From contig NC_081198.1 of assembly GCF_902713425.1 (NCBI RefSeq), positions 22,799,188-22,863,187 of the forward strand: 64,000 nt of DNA. The letters run 5' to 3'. Shown here one piece after another: positions 19,141 through 29,115 of this stretch. The position numbers and the translations under genes were made by a program. Positions within the stretch are counted from its first letter, which is position 1, and each line of letters starts with the position of its first letter. The stretch is from Acipenser ruthenus (lineage: Eukaryota > Chordata > Actinopteri > Acipenseriformes > Acipenseridae). The notes beneath the pieces are model-generated. The model saw only the letters and a program-made list of their open reading frames with translations. It was not told the DNA's origin and made no database searches.

Positions 19141-19743
19141 GGCGACTTGGCCCTTGCCCGGGGCCCCCCAGCCCGGACGGCACAGGGGGATTCAAAGGTG
19201 GGTGCAAAATTCCAAGCACAAGCAGACCCCCAAAAAACGGGCTGCTGCTTCCAGAGGGGAAATGTGCAATTTAAGCAGGAGGAAACAAAACAAAGCAAAA
19301 ACACACACATAACACCAAAAACAAAACATAAACTGGCGGAGTGCGTCTTACAAATAGTCATGCCAAGCTGCTATGCTGTGCAAGGTGCCTTGGGTAACTA
19401 CAACTGTGCCTCGCTGGCTGGCTGGCTTGCTAAGAAGGTCCTGGCATAGGGACATGTTCCACCACACTTGTCTGGTTAGCTGCATGCTCCCAGGAAACAA
19501 CCTGCTGCTGTCTACATCATCACCACATGTGAATAAAAGAAAGAAAGACAGCAAGAAAGAAAGAGAGAAAGAAAGAGAGAAAGAGAGAAAGAAAGAGAGA
19601 AAGAAAGAAAGAGAGAAAGAAAAAAAAAAGAAGTAAAACGGCGGGAAAACTTGCATCAACACTGGCACTCTCCCTCCAGCAGGGGTAGACAAAATGCTCA
19701 CAGTAGAGATCCAGATCTGACTTTGACCAACGTTAGAGAAAGG
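19141..19743 (-). repeat. U2 repeat-unit spacer
   Basis: Complete spacer: PSE-like element at 19188-19205, GAAA/GA tract about 19532-19635, 3' box at 19716-19731. No gene. Confidence 0.9.
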
Positions 19744-19877
19744 TGTGCACCGTTCCCGGAGGTACTGCAATACCGGGCCGATGCGTGGAGTGGACGGAGC
19801 AAGCCCCTGTTCCATCTCCCGATTCCAAAAATCAATTTAATATATGGTCCCCTGATAGGGGACGTATCAGATATTAA
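19744..19877 (-). pseudogene. RNU2: U2 snRNA 3' fragment next to Keno copy D
   Basis: Same short-class 3' fragment as next to copy C (begins TTAATATCTGATACG), majority sequence otherwise. The 5' half is missing. Confidence 0.93.
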
Positions 19878-19996
19878 TACTCTTTTATTGAGATTTTACA
19901 TTTTTTACATTTACACCCATTCGTTTTTTTCATTCATTTTACATTTCTTTTAAAGATGACATTCATGCATACAGACATACATTTTGTTTTAAAAGC

Positions 19997-20001
19997 ATTT
20001 A
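19997..20001. repeat. Target site duplication of the HERO-like array (one side)
   Basis: ATTTA at the low-coordinate edge of the array, matched by ATTTA at 28585-28589. Uninterrupted copies have a single GCATTTAAAA here. The outermost A could belong to the element, so the duplication is 4-5 bp. Confidence 0.8.
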
Positions 20002-20193
20002 TGATTTCCATTACACGAGAGTAGATGTTAAAACTTCATGCTGATTTGAACTCGGCTCTCGCCAAGATAAGCACCAACTAAGACGTAGCTTTACAGTAAA
20101 CTAATGTGATCCATATGTGTCTCCATCCATTTACGTTTCCTTCCATATGATGATGTAGATATCCTTCTGTCTGGTGTTAATGGCTGAAGTGTA

Positions 20194-20305
20194 ATGCTGG
20201 CTCCAGGGATCAGCTTATTTTGCCTCCCTGGCGCATCAGCACACACAACGGCTGCGATGCTGGCTCCGGGGATCAACCAAAGTGCGGCCTCCCCAGCGCA
20301 TCAGC
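20194..20305 (-). repeat. 63-bp direct repeat in HERO-like 3' UTR
   Basis: ATGCTGGCTCC(A/G)GGGATCA recurs at 20194 and 20257, and GCGCATCAGCA closes both copies, giving an imperfect tandem repeat with a 63-bp period. The same pair lies at 24358-24469 in unit 2. In truncated unit 3 the element stops within 2 bp of the boundary between the two repeats. Confidence 0.75.
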
Positions 20306-20465
20306 ATGACAACCGTCTGGATTGAGCTAAGTAGGGTACATCTCTGGGGTTTTCAAGTGGGCACCTTCCATCCTCAGTGTTTCGTCGACTAGCCCACGAC
20401 ACCTCAAGAGGGCTCGACGGTGATTCTGGCGTCCCAGCATCACCCCCCTCCGTCCCCCACTCAAC

Positions 20466-23400
20466 TCAGCCCAGCTTACTTACCTGTCCCCAGCCAGAAT
20501 CTTTCCGTCTCAACCACAGCCAGTTGCTGCTCCTCTCTGCTGCTTCAGATAAGTTCTTCACTGTGCGACGCAACTCTTGGCCACTGAATCCGACGTCTCT
20601 GAGAAACCGGGTTGTAGAGTGTGCCACAAATCCTCGACAACCCACTTCCACTGGGTAAACCCGAACTCTCCATCCTCGCTGTTCCGCTTCAGTGGCTAGT
20701 TGAGCATACCGCAGTTTCTTCCTCTCATACGCCTCATCTACAGCATCCTCCCATGGCACTGTTAACTCTACCAGGTGAACAAGGCGTGCTGATCCAGACC
20801 ACAAGACAATATCTGGTCGAAGGTTAGTGGTGGCAATCTCAGGTGGAAAAATAAGCCGTTGACCAACATCTGCCAGCATATTCCAGTCTCTAGCAGCTTC
20901 CAGTTGTCCTGGGCGAGGATTGGTTTTAACACCTTTTCTTGGTGGTTGCTCTCCTGGGCGGAGGAATGTTGTCTTTTGTGTGTAATGTTTTGATGGAACA
21001 GGTGGCAACTTATTGGTCATGTTACGCTTGTCTTCCAATGCTAAGGCCAAACATTGCAGTACCTGGTCATGGCGCCAAGTAAACCGTCCTTGGCTAAGAG
21101 CCACCTTACATCCTGTCAAAATGTGCCTTAATGTTGCAGGTGTTGAACACAAAGGACATGAGGGATCCTCTCCTACCCAGAGGTTTAGGTTCTGTGGTGA
21201 TGGGAGAACATCATATGTTGACCTGATGAGGAAACTGATCCTGCTCTGTTCCATTGACCATAGGTCTTGCCAGCCAATCTTGCGTTGTTCCACACTCTCC
21301 CATCTCATCCATTCTCCCTGTTTGGCCTGGGAAATGGCCTTTATACACCTCATCCTCTCCTCCTGCTTTTGCACCTCGTTGACTACCAGCTTCCTCCTTT
21401 GAGCTGGGGCCGCCTTGTGCCATGTAGGAGGAGTTGAACTGAAACCAAGACCCCCTCTTCCATGCTGAACTTGCCCCATGATATCACCAATTCGAAGGGC
21501 AGCCTTTGCATCTTCCACAGCTTTCTTTGCCGCCCACTTTCTTCCAGTTTTCAACACAGGTGCTGCCTCCCTTACGCATTTATCGCGTGACTCTACTAAA
21601 GTCATTTCCAGTCTGACCTTGGCGCACTTAAACTCCTCGGTTAGAGCAGAGACTGGTAGCTGCAGTATTCCTTTACCATAAAGTCCCACTCTGCTGAGGC
21701 AGCGTGGAACTCCCAACCATTTCCTGATGTATGAACTGATTAAAGCTTCCAGCTTCTCTACTGTTGTCAAAGAAACCTCGTACACAGTCAGTGGCCACAG
21801 CAACCTCGGCAGTAGACCAAACTGAAAGCACCAGAGTTTTAGTTTACCTGGTAGAGCGCAGCTGTCTATGCTCTTCAACCCTTCCACTGCTTGTTGTCTA
21901 ACTTCTCCCACACGAACTGTGTCCTTTAGATCCCCGTCGTACCATCTCCCAAGACTCTTCACTGGCTTCTCAGACACTGTTGGTATTGCCTCACCATTAA
22001 TGAAGAATGTTTTATCTACTACTTTGCCTTTAATTATAGAGATGCTCCTTGATTTAGTGGGCTTGAATTGCATTCGTGCCCATTCAATGTTATTGGTTAA
22101 TTTGCCCAATAATCGATTAGTGCAGGCTACTGTTGTAGTCATGGTTGTCATGTCATCCATGTATGCTCGAATTGGTGGTAGTCGCATTCCAGAAGCCAAG
22201 CGCTCTCCTCCTACTACCCATTTTGATGCCCTAATGATTACTTCCATTGCCATGGTAAAAGCCAGTGGAGAAATGGTGCATCCTGCCATTATTCCAACCT
22301 CTAGGCATTGCCATGTAGTGCTGAATTCTGAAGTTGAAAAACTGAATTGTAAATCTCCAAAATAGGCTTTCACTAAATTTGTTATTGTCATCGGTACACT
22401 GAAAAAATCAAATGCTGCCCAAAGTAGTTCATGTGGCACTGAACCATATGCATTAGCCAAATCCAGGAATGTCACATGGAGCTCCTTCCTCTCCTTTTTA
22501 GCTGATTGAATTTGTTGCCAGATCACATTGATGTGTTCTAAGCAACCTGGGAAACCTGGAATGCCCGCTTTTTGTATTGAAGTGTCAATGAAGCAGTTCT
22601 TTAATAGGTAAGCTGACAATCTCTGAGCAATAATGCTGAAGAAAATCTTGCCTTCTACGTTTAATAGGGAAATGGGACGAAACTGACTGATGCTTGTAGA
22701 ATCTTTTTCTTTAGGTATAAAGACTCCACCTGCTCGGCGCCATGCTCTTGGTACAACCTGTTTTTCCCATGTCACTTTCATCAATTTCCACAGAATTCGT
22801 AGAACTCCTGAAGCACTCTTGTACACTCTGTACGGAACTCCATTAGGCCCTGGAGATGATGAAGCCCTTGCTTTTTTCACAGCTTGCTCTATTTCTTTCC
22901 ACTTAGGTGCACAGTCCTCCATTTGGTATTCTGGTGGATTGATAGGTGGGATGTCTGACGGAATTGACATAGGCTCCTGCCTTTTTGAATCTGTATGTGT
23001 TTCCTCCAAATATCTCTCCAGCTCAACCTTAGTTGCTTTTAGTGTGCCATTCTTCTCACTGGTGAATAACTTCTTTACAAATTTGAATGGGTCTTTATAA
23101 AAGTTAGCTCTCGCACGCTCCTTCTTTTTGTAGCGTTTCCGTAGGCGCTCAGCTCTGCGCAATGTTGCAAGCTTATCTTTTATGACCCTTTGTAAGAGAT
23201 TGAGTCCCTCCTTCTGACTTTGTTCTGCTCTTCTCCATTGGTTCCTCAGCTGTCTCCTTTCTCTAACTAAGCGTTCAATCTCCTGCTGCCGTCTAGACTT
23301 TCCAGGAATAGTTTGTACTTTTTCCTTCCTTTTTTCAACTCCAAACCTCTCACTTCCATATGCGTAGATGATGTCCCCAAATTTATCCAGCTTCTTTTCA

Positions 23401-24032
23401 ACTGTTCCACTTAATCTTTCCAATGCAACGCAGAGATCTGTGTTTACTGTGTCCCATGCAGTTTTCTCACAAGCTCTTGGCCATTTAACTCCAGGCTTGT
23501 GCCCGTTGAGGTTCTTTTCTCTCTTATGCTGGTTTGTCTGACCGGGTTCACAAGGATCATTAGGTTCATCACTAACTGTGTCCATGCAAGTCCTCCTCAC
23601 ATCTATGACAGGGGTGCTGATATCCTGCGAACTGTGGTTTGCTTCCTGTCGCTGGATTTCATTCGACTGACTTGACTGACTTCGTAAGAAGTATTGATCA
23701 ATGCGAGGCCCTTGTCCCTTCTCCCTCAAGCATTTCATTCTCCCTTGATGAATCTTCAAACCCCTGACCGTTGTCGCCTTGCTCCAGCCGCAGACACAAA
23801 CCTGGAGTTCCATGTCTTTGTTAACTGCAGATCTTGAACTAGTCTTTTGTGAAGTACTCTCCATACTCATATCCGTTTCCGTTCCTAAGTCGTTAACCGT
23901 GTTGTCCAACGTTGAGTCATCTTCCGCCCCCGCTCTCGCAGACTCTAGGGGTATTTTTCTCTTTAATTTCTTAGAAGCCTTGGGCGGGTGTCTCCAGCAT
24001 CCTGTAAACACAGAGCTGGATACTGCCGACAA
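20466..24032 (-). CDS. HERO-like ORF: zinc finger-reverse transcriptase-restriction-like endonuclease (unit 1)
   Basis: Single 1188-residue LINE protein of the R2 superclade. An N-terminal finger with CX1CX13HX5C spacing (Cys79, Cys81, His95, Cys101) sits in the motif CGWSKATTVRGLKIHQGR, typical of HERO-like proteins. A basic region at about 220-310 follows. RT motifs: SSSPGPNGVP 391-400, FRPISLLNVEGK 451-462, FLDLANAYG 522-530, GIMAGCTISPL 580-590, catalytic YMDD 624-627. The C-terminal knuckle is CX2CX7HX4C (Cys959, Cys962, His970, Cys975). The restriction-like endonuclease has RPD 1072-1074 and VELTVPWE 1088-1095, with conserved KLRY and EVGCRGF downstream. The frame is intact and looks capable of activity. 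Confidence 0.92.
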   Translation of the reverse strand: MSAVSSSVFTGCWRHPPKASKKLKRKIPLESARAGAEDDSTLDNTVNDLGTETDMSMESTSQKTSSRSAVNKDMELQVCVCGWSKATTVRGLKIHQGRMKCLREKGQGPRIDQYFLRSQSSQSNEIQRQEANHSSQDISTPVIDVRRTCMDTVSDEPNDPCEPGQTNQHKREKNLNGHKPGVKWPRACEKTAWDTVNTDLCVALERLSGTVEKKLDKFGDIIYAYGSERFGVEKRKEKVQTIPGKSRRQQEIERLVRERRQLRNQWRRAEQSQKEGLNLLQRVIKDKLATLRRAERLRKRYKKKERARANFYKDPFKFVKKLFTSEKNGTLKATKVELERYLEETHTDSKRQEPMSIPSDIPPINPPEYQMEDCAPKWKEIEQAVKKARASSSPGPNGVPYRVYKSASGVLRILWKLMKVTWEKQVVPRAWRRAGGVFIPKEKDSTSISQFRPISLLNVEGKIFFSIIAQRLSAYLLKNCFIDTSIQKAGIPGFPGCLEHINVIWQQIQSAKKERKELHVTFLDLANAYGSVPHELLWAAFDFFSVPMTITNLVKAYFGDLQFSFSTSEFSTTWQCLEVGIMAGCTISPLAFTMAMEVIIRASKWVVGGERLASGMRLPPIRAYMDDMTTMTTTVACTNRLLGKLTNNIEWARMQFKPTKSRSISIIKGKVVDKTFFINGEAIPTVSEKPVKSLGRWYDGDLKDTVRVGEVRQQAVEGLKSIDSCALPGKLKLWCFQFGLLPRLLWPLTVYEVSLTTVEKLEALISSYIRKWLGVPRCLSRVGLYGKGILQLPVSALTEEFKCAKVRLEMTLVESRDKCVREAAPVLKTGRKWAAKKAVEDAKAALRIGDIMGQVQHGRGGLGFSSTPPTWHKAAPAQRRKLVVNEVQKQEERMRCIKAISQAKQGEWMRWESVEQRKIGWQDLWSMEQSRISFLIRSTYDVLPSPQNLNLWVGEDPSCPLCSTPATLRHILTGCKVALSQGRFTWRHDQVLQCLALALEDKRNMTNKLPPVPSKHYTQKTTFLRPGEQPPRKGVKTNPRPGQLEAARDWNMLADVGQRLIFPPEIATTNLRPDIVLWSGSARLVHLVELTVPWEDAVDEAYERKKLRYAQLATEAEQRGWRVRVYPVEVGCRGFVAHSTTRFLRDVGFSGQELRRTVKNLSEAAERSSNWLWLRRKDSGWGQVSKLG

Positions 24033-24165
24033 GGGTAGCTAACCCTTACCAGCCCCAATGGGGTCTCTTTCCTCCTGTCAGCTGTCTCTCCAGGCTGTCA
24101 CAAGGTCTTTCCCTTGTTGCCAGCTGCACTATTCACAGCAGTCACTGGACGTATCCAGATCTTCA

Positions 24166-27100
24166 TGATTTCCATTACACGAGAGTAGATGTTAAAACTT
24201 CATGCTGATTTGAACTCGGCTCTCGCCAAGATAAGCACCAACTAAGACGTAGCTTTACAGTAAACTAATGTGATCCATATGTGTCTCCATCCATTTACGT
24301 TTCCTTCCATATGATGATGTAGATATCCTTCTGTCTGGTGTTAATGGCTGAAGTGTAATGCTGGCTCCAGGGATCAGCTTATTTTGCCTCCCTGGCGCAT
24401 CAGCACACACAACGGCTGCGATGCTGGCTCCGGGGATCAACCAAAGTGCGGCCTCCCCAGCGCATCAGCATGACAACCGTCTGGATTGAGCTAAGTAGGG
24501 TACATCTCTGGGGTTTTCAAGTGGGCACCTTCCATCCTCAGTGTTTCGTCGACTAGCCCACGACACCTCAAGAGGGCTCGACGGTGATTCTGGCGTCCCA
24601 GCATCACCCCCCTCCATCCCCCACTCAACTCAGCCCAGCTTACTTACCTGTCCCCAGCCAGAATCTTTCCGTCTCAACCACAGCCAGTTGCTGCTCCTCT
24701 CTGCTGCTTCAGATAAGTTCTTCACTGTGCGACGCAACTCTTGGCCACTGAATCCGACGTCTCTGAGAAACCGGGTTGTAGAGTGTGCCACAAATCCTCG
24801 ACAACCCACTTCCACTGGGTAAACCCGAACTCTCCATCCTCGCTGTTCCGCTTCAGTGGCTAGTTGAGCATACCGCAGTTTCTTCCTCTCATACGCCTCA
24901 TCTACAGCATCCTCCCATGGCACTGTTAACTCTACCAGGTGAACAAGGCGTGCTGATCCAGACCACAAGACAATATCTGGTCGAAGGTTAGTGGTGGCAA
25001 TCTCAGGTGGAAAAATAAGCCGTTGACCAACATCTGCCAGCATATTCCAGTCTCTAGCAGCTTCCAGTTGTCCTGGGCGAGGATTGGTTTTAACACCTTT
25101 TCTTGGTGGTTGCTCTCCTGGGCGGAGGAATGTTGTCTTTTGTGTGTAATGTTTTGATGGAACAGGTGGCAACTTATTGGTCATGTTACGCTTGTCTTCC
25201 AATGCTAAGGCCAAACATTGCAGCACCTGGTCATGGCGCCAAGTAAACCGTCCTTGGCTAAGAGCCACCTTACATCCTGTCAAAATGTGCCTTAATGTTG
25301 CAGGTGTTGAACACAAAGGACATGAGGGATCCTCTCCTACCCAGAGGTTTAGGTTCTGTGGTGATGGGAGAACATCATATGTTGACCTGATGAGGAAACT
25401 GATCCTGCTCTGTTCCATTGACCATAGGTCTTGCCAGCCAATCTTGCGTTGTTCCACACTCTCCCATCTCATCCATTCTCCCTGTTTGGCCTGGGAAATG
25501 GCCTTTATACACCTCATCCTCTCCTCCTGCTTTTGCACCTCGTTGACTACCAGCTTCCTCCTTTGAGCTGGGGCCGCCTTGTGCCATGTAGGAGGAGTTG
25601 AACTGAAACCAAGACCCCCTCTTCCATGCTGAACTTGCCCCATGATATCACCAATTCGAAGGGCAGCCTTTGCATCTTCCACAGCTTTCTTTGCCGCCCA
25701 CTTTCTTCCAGTTTTCAACACAGGTGCTGCCTCCCTTACGCATTTATCGCGTGACTCTACTAAAGTCATTTCCAGTCTGACCTTGGCGCACTTAAACTCC
25801 TCGGTTAGAGCAGAGACTGGTAGCTGCAGTATTCCTTTACCATAAAGTCCCACTCTGCTGAGGCAGCGTGGAACTCCCAACCATTTCCTGATGTATGAAC
25901 TGATTAAAGCTTCCAGCTTCTCTACTGTTGTCAAAGAAACCTCGTACACAGTCAGTGGCCACAGCAACCTCGGCAGTAGACCAAACTGAAAGCACCAGAG
26001 TTTTAGTTTACCTGGTAGAGCGCAGCTGTCTATGCTCTTCAACCCTTCCACTGCTTGTTGTCTAACTTCTCCCACACGAACTGTGTCCTTTAGATCCCCG
26101 TCGTACCATCTCCCAAGACTCTTCACTGGCTTCTCAGACACTGTTGGTATTGCCTCACCATTAATGAAGAATGTTTTATCTACTACTTTGCCTTTAATTA
26201 TAGAGATGCTCCTTGATTTAGTGGGCTTGAATTGCATTCGTGCCCATTCAATGTTATTGGTTAATTTGCCCAATAATCGATTAGTGCAGGCTACTGTTGT
26301 AGTCATGGTTGTCATGTCATCCATGTATGCTCGAATTGGTGGTAGTCGCATTCCAGAAGCCAAGCGCTCTCCTCCTACTACCCATTTTGATGCCCTAATG
26401 ATTACTTCCATTGCCATGGTAAAAGCCAGTGGAGAAATGGTGCATCCTGCCATTATTTCAACCTCTAGGCATTGCCATGTAGTGCTGAATTCTGAAGTTG
26501 AAAAACTGAATTGTAAATCTCCAAAATAGGCTTTCACTAAATTTGTTATTGTCATCGGTACACTGAAAAAATCAAATGCTGCCCAAAGTAGTTCATGTGG
26601 CACTGAACCATATGCATTAGCCAAATCCAGGAATGTCACATGGAGCTCCTTCCTCTCCTTTTTAGCTGATTGAATTTGTTGCCAGATCACATTGATGTGT
26701 TCTAAGCAACCTGGGAAACCTGGAATGCCCGCTTTTTGTATTGAAGTGTCAATGAAGCAGTTCTTTAATAGGTAAGCTGACAATCTCTGAGCAATAATGC
26801 TGAAGAAAATCTTGCCTTCTACGTTTAATAGGGAAATGGGACGAAACTGACTGATGCTTGTAGAATCTTTTTCTTTAGGTATAAAGACTCCACCTGCTCG
26901 GCGCCATGCTCTTGGTACAACCTGTTTTTCCCATGTCACTTTCATCAATTTCCACAGAATTCGTAGAACTCCTGAAGCACTCTTGTACACTCTGTACGGA
27001 ACTCCATTAGGCCCTGGAGATGATGAAGCCCTTGCTTTTTTCACAGCTTGCTCTATTTCTTTCCACTTAGGTGCACAGTCCTCCATTTGGTATTCTGGTG

Positions 27101-28329
27101 GATTGATAGGTGGGATGTCTGACGGAATTGACATAGGCTCCTGCCTTTTTGAATCTGTATGTGTTTCCTCCAAATATCTCTCCAGCTCAACCTTAGTTGC
27201 TTTTAGTGTGCCATTCTTCTCACTGGTGAATAACTTCTTTACAAATTTGAATGGGTCTTTATAAAAGTTAGCTCTCGCACGCTCCTTCTTTTTGTAGCGT
27301 TTCCGTAGGCGCTCAGCTCTGCGCAATGTTGCAAGCTTATCTTTTATGACCCTTTGTAAGAGATTGAGTCCCTCCTTCTGACTTTGTTCTGCTCTTCTCC
27401 ATTGGTTCCTCAGCTGTCTCCTTTCTCTAACTAAGCGTTCAATCTCCTGCTGCCGTCTAGACTTTCCAGGAATAGTTTGTACTTTTTCCTTCCTTTTTTC
27501 AACTCCAAACCTCTCACTTCCATATGCGTAGATGATGTCCCCAAATTTATCCAGCTTCTTTTCAACTGTTCCACTTAATCTTTCCAATGCAACGCAGAGA
27601 TCTGTGTTTACTGTGTCCCATGCAGTTTTCTCACAAGCTCTTGGCCATTTAACTCCAGGCTTGTGCCCGTTGAGGTTCTTTTCTCTCTTATGCTGGTTTG
27701 TCTGACCGGGTTCACAAGGATCATTAGGTTCATCACTAACTGTGTCCATGCAAGTCCTCCTCACATCTATGACAGGGGTGCTGATATCCTGCGAACTGTG
27801 GTTTGCTTCCTGTCGCTGGATTTCATTCGACTGACTTGACTGACTTCGTAAGAAGTATTGATCAATGCGAGGCCCTTGTCCCTTCTCCCTCAAGCATTTC
27901 ATTCTCCCTTGATGAATCTTCAAACCCCTGACCGTTGTCGCCTTGCTCCAGCCGCAGACACAAACCTGGAGTTCCATGTCTTTGTTAACTGCAGATCTTG
28001 AACTAGTCTTTTGTGAAGTACTCTCCATACTCATATCCGTTTCCGTTCCTAAGTCGTTAACCGTGTTGTCCAACGTTGAGTCATCTTCCGCCCCCGCTCT
28101 CGCAGACTCTAGGGGTATTTTTCTCTTTAATTTCTTAGAAGCCTTGGGCGGGTGTCTCCAGCATCCTGTAAACACAGAGCTGGATACTGCCGACAAGGGT
28201 AGCTAACCCTTACCAGCCCCAATGGGGTCTCTTTCCTCCTGTCAGCTGTCTCTCCAGGCTGTCACAAGGTCTTTCCCTTGTTGCCAGCTGCACTATTCAC
28301 AGCAGTCACTGGACGTATCCAGATCTTCA
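24166..28329 (-). mobile_element. HERO-like LINE, unit 2 (full length)
   Basis: Second 4164-bp unit, head-to-tail with unit 1 and of exactly the same length: 5' UTR 28197-28329, ORF 24630-28196, 3' UTR 24166-24629. Its 3' end joins unit 1's 5' end at CTTCA/TGATTT, and its 5' end joins unit 3's 3' end through the identical junction sequence. No target duplication separates the units. Confidence 0.88.
24630..28196 (-). CDS. HERO-like ORF: zinc finger-reverse transcriptase-restriction-like endonuclease (unit 2)
   Basis: 1188 residues, open throughout, with the same domain order as the unit 1 protein. I see one amino-acid difference: Gly580 of the LEVGIMAG motif just before the conserved CTISPL of the reverse transcriptase is Glu here (base 26458). 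HERO-type proteins usually have Gly at this place as I recall them, so unit 2 may be less active. Confidence 0.92.
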   Translation of the reverse strand: MSAVSSSVFTGCWRHPPKASKKLKRKIPLESARAGAEDDSTLDNTVNDLGTETDMSMESTSQKTSSRSAVNKDMELQVCVCGWSKATTVRGLKIHQGRMKCLREKGQGPRIDQYFLRSQSSQSNEIQRQEANHSSQDISTPVIDVRRTCMDTVSDEPNDPCEPGQTNQHKREKNLNGHKPGVKWPRACEKTAWDTVNTDLCVALERLSGTVEKKLDKFGDIIYAYGSERFGVEKRKEKVQTIPGKSRRQQEIERLVRERRQLRNQWRRAEQSQKEGLNLLQRVIKDKLATLRRAERLRKRYKKKERARANFYKDPFKFVKKLFTSEKNGTLKATKVELERYLEETHTDSKRQEPMSIPSDIPPINPPEYQMEDCAPKWKEIEQAVKKARASSSPGPNGVPYRVYKSASGVLRILWKLMKVTWEKQVVPRAWRRAGGVFIPKEKDSTSISQFRPISLLNVEGKIFFSIIAQRLSAYLLKNCFIDTSIQKAGIPGFPGCLEHINVIWQQIQSAKKERKELHVTFLDLANAYGSVPHELLWAAFDFFSVPMTITNLVKAYFGDLQFSFSTSEFSTTWQCLEVEIMAGCTISPLAFTMAMEVIIRASKWVVGGERLASGMRLPPIRAYMDDMTTMTTTVACTNRLLGKLTNNIEWARMQFKPTKSRSISIIKGKVVDKTFFINGEAIPTVSEKPVKSLGRWYDGDLKDTVRVGEVRQQAVEGLKSIDSCALPGKLKLWCFQFGLLPRLLWPLTVYEVSLTTVEKLEALISSYIRKWLGVPRCLSRVGLYGKGILQLPVSALTEEFKCAKVRLEMTLVESRDKCVREAAPVLKTGRKWAAKKAVEDAKAALRIGDIMGQVQHGRGGLGFSSTPPTWHKAAPAQRRKLVVNEVQKQEERMRCIKAISQAKQGEWMRWESVEQRKIGWQDLWSMEQSRISFLIRSTYDVLPSPQNLNLWVGEDPSCPLCSTPATLRHILTGCKVALSQGRFTWRHDQVLQCLALALEDKRNMTNKLPPVPSKHYTQKTTFLRPGEQPPRKGVKTNPRPGQLEAARDWNMLADVGQRLIFPPEIATTNLRPDIVLWSGSARLVHLVELTVPWEDAVDEAYERKKLRYAQLATEAEQRGWRVRVYPVEVGCRGFVAHSTTRFLRDVGFSGQELRRTVKNLSEAAERSSNWLWLRRKDSGWGQVSKLG

Positions 28330-28584
28330 TGATTTCCATTACACGAGAGTAGATGTTAAAACTTCATGCTGATTTGAACTCGGCTCTCGCCAAGATAAGC
28401 ACCAACTAAGACGTAGCTTTACAGTAAACTAATGTGATCCATATGTGTCTCCATCCATTTACGTTTCCTTCCATATGATGATGTAGATATCCTTCTGTCT
28501 GGTGTTAATGGCTGAAGTGTAATGCTGGCTCCAGGGATCAGCTTATTTTGCCTCCCTGGCGCATCAGCACACACAACGGCTGCT
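28330..28584 (-). mobile_element. HERO-like LINE, unit 3 (5'-truncated, 254 bp)
   Basis: Only the last 254 bp of the 3' UTR remain (28330-28583), identical in layout to 20002-20255, followed by one extra T (28584) and the ATTTA duplication. It holds no coding sequence. It lies on the 5' side of the two full units, so it is the last-copied and 5'-truncated member of the array, as LINE truncations usually are. Confidence 0.85.
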
Positions 28585-28589
28585 ATTTA
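28585..28589. repeat. Target site duplication of the HERO-like array (other side)
   Basis: ATTTA matching 19997-20001; Keno 3' UTR sequence resumes immediately with AAATACATTT. Confidence 0.8.
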
Positions 28590-29115
28590 AAATACATTTA
28601 AAAACACCAAGACAATTGTGCTTTGTACATGGTTAAAACAGACACAGATTAAAATCAACATGAAAAAAACCTGTGCTGCTTTAAAAGTGACTGGAAAAAA
28701 AGAACCATCTATAAAAAACCAGTGTTTGTGAGGGCCGGGGAGTGCTCTCTAAAAAAGTTCAAAAGTGAACATAAAACTAGATCTAAAACAGGGACAGGGG
28801 AAAAGGGACAGTGTATAGAACAGTGAGTTAAAATTCTAAAATTTTAAAACACTTAAAATGTAACTTTTAATAGTTTACATTAAAAATCTTAAAGATACAT
28901 AAAACAAAACAAAACAAAATCAAATAAAACATTCAACGTAAATCAAATAAAAGTCAATAAAACTGAAACAAAAAGACTACATAAAACCAGGGCACCGTTG
29001 AAAAAACGGTCATGCCAGCTAAAAAGGGCGGAATGCTGGCATGACAAAATAAATAAAAGGCTTAGCGGTGCCCCGTAGTCCCGCTCCTAGGAGCTAGCGG
29101 TTCCAGTTTTTTCCT

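Larger units (their letters stand above)
20002..24165 (-). mobile_element. HERO-like LINE, unit 1 (full length)
   Basis: 4164-bp unit: 5' UTR 24033-24165 (133 bp), one ORF 20466-24032, 3' UTR 20002-20465 (464 bp) ending GGAAATCA without poly(A). Its 3' end abuts Keno 3' UTR sequence; its 5' end abuts the 3' end of unit 2 with no gap. It differs from unit 2 at only three positions that I found (20452, 21060, 22294). Under target-primed reverse transcription this 3'-most unit would be made first. HERO assignment is from remembered motif similarity, not an alignment. Confidence 0.88.

Noticed and set aside
20002-28584. A U2-specific insertion of the HERO-like element
   Set aside because: It sits in the Keno 3' UTR at ATTTA, not in U2 sequence, so no U2 specificity can be claimed.
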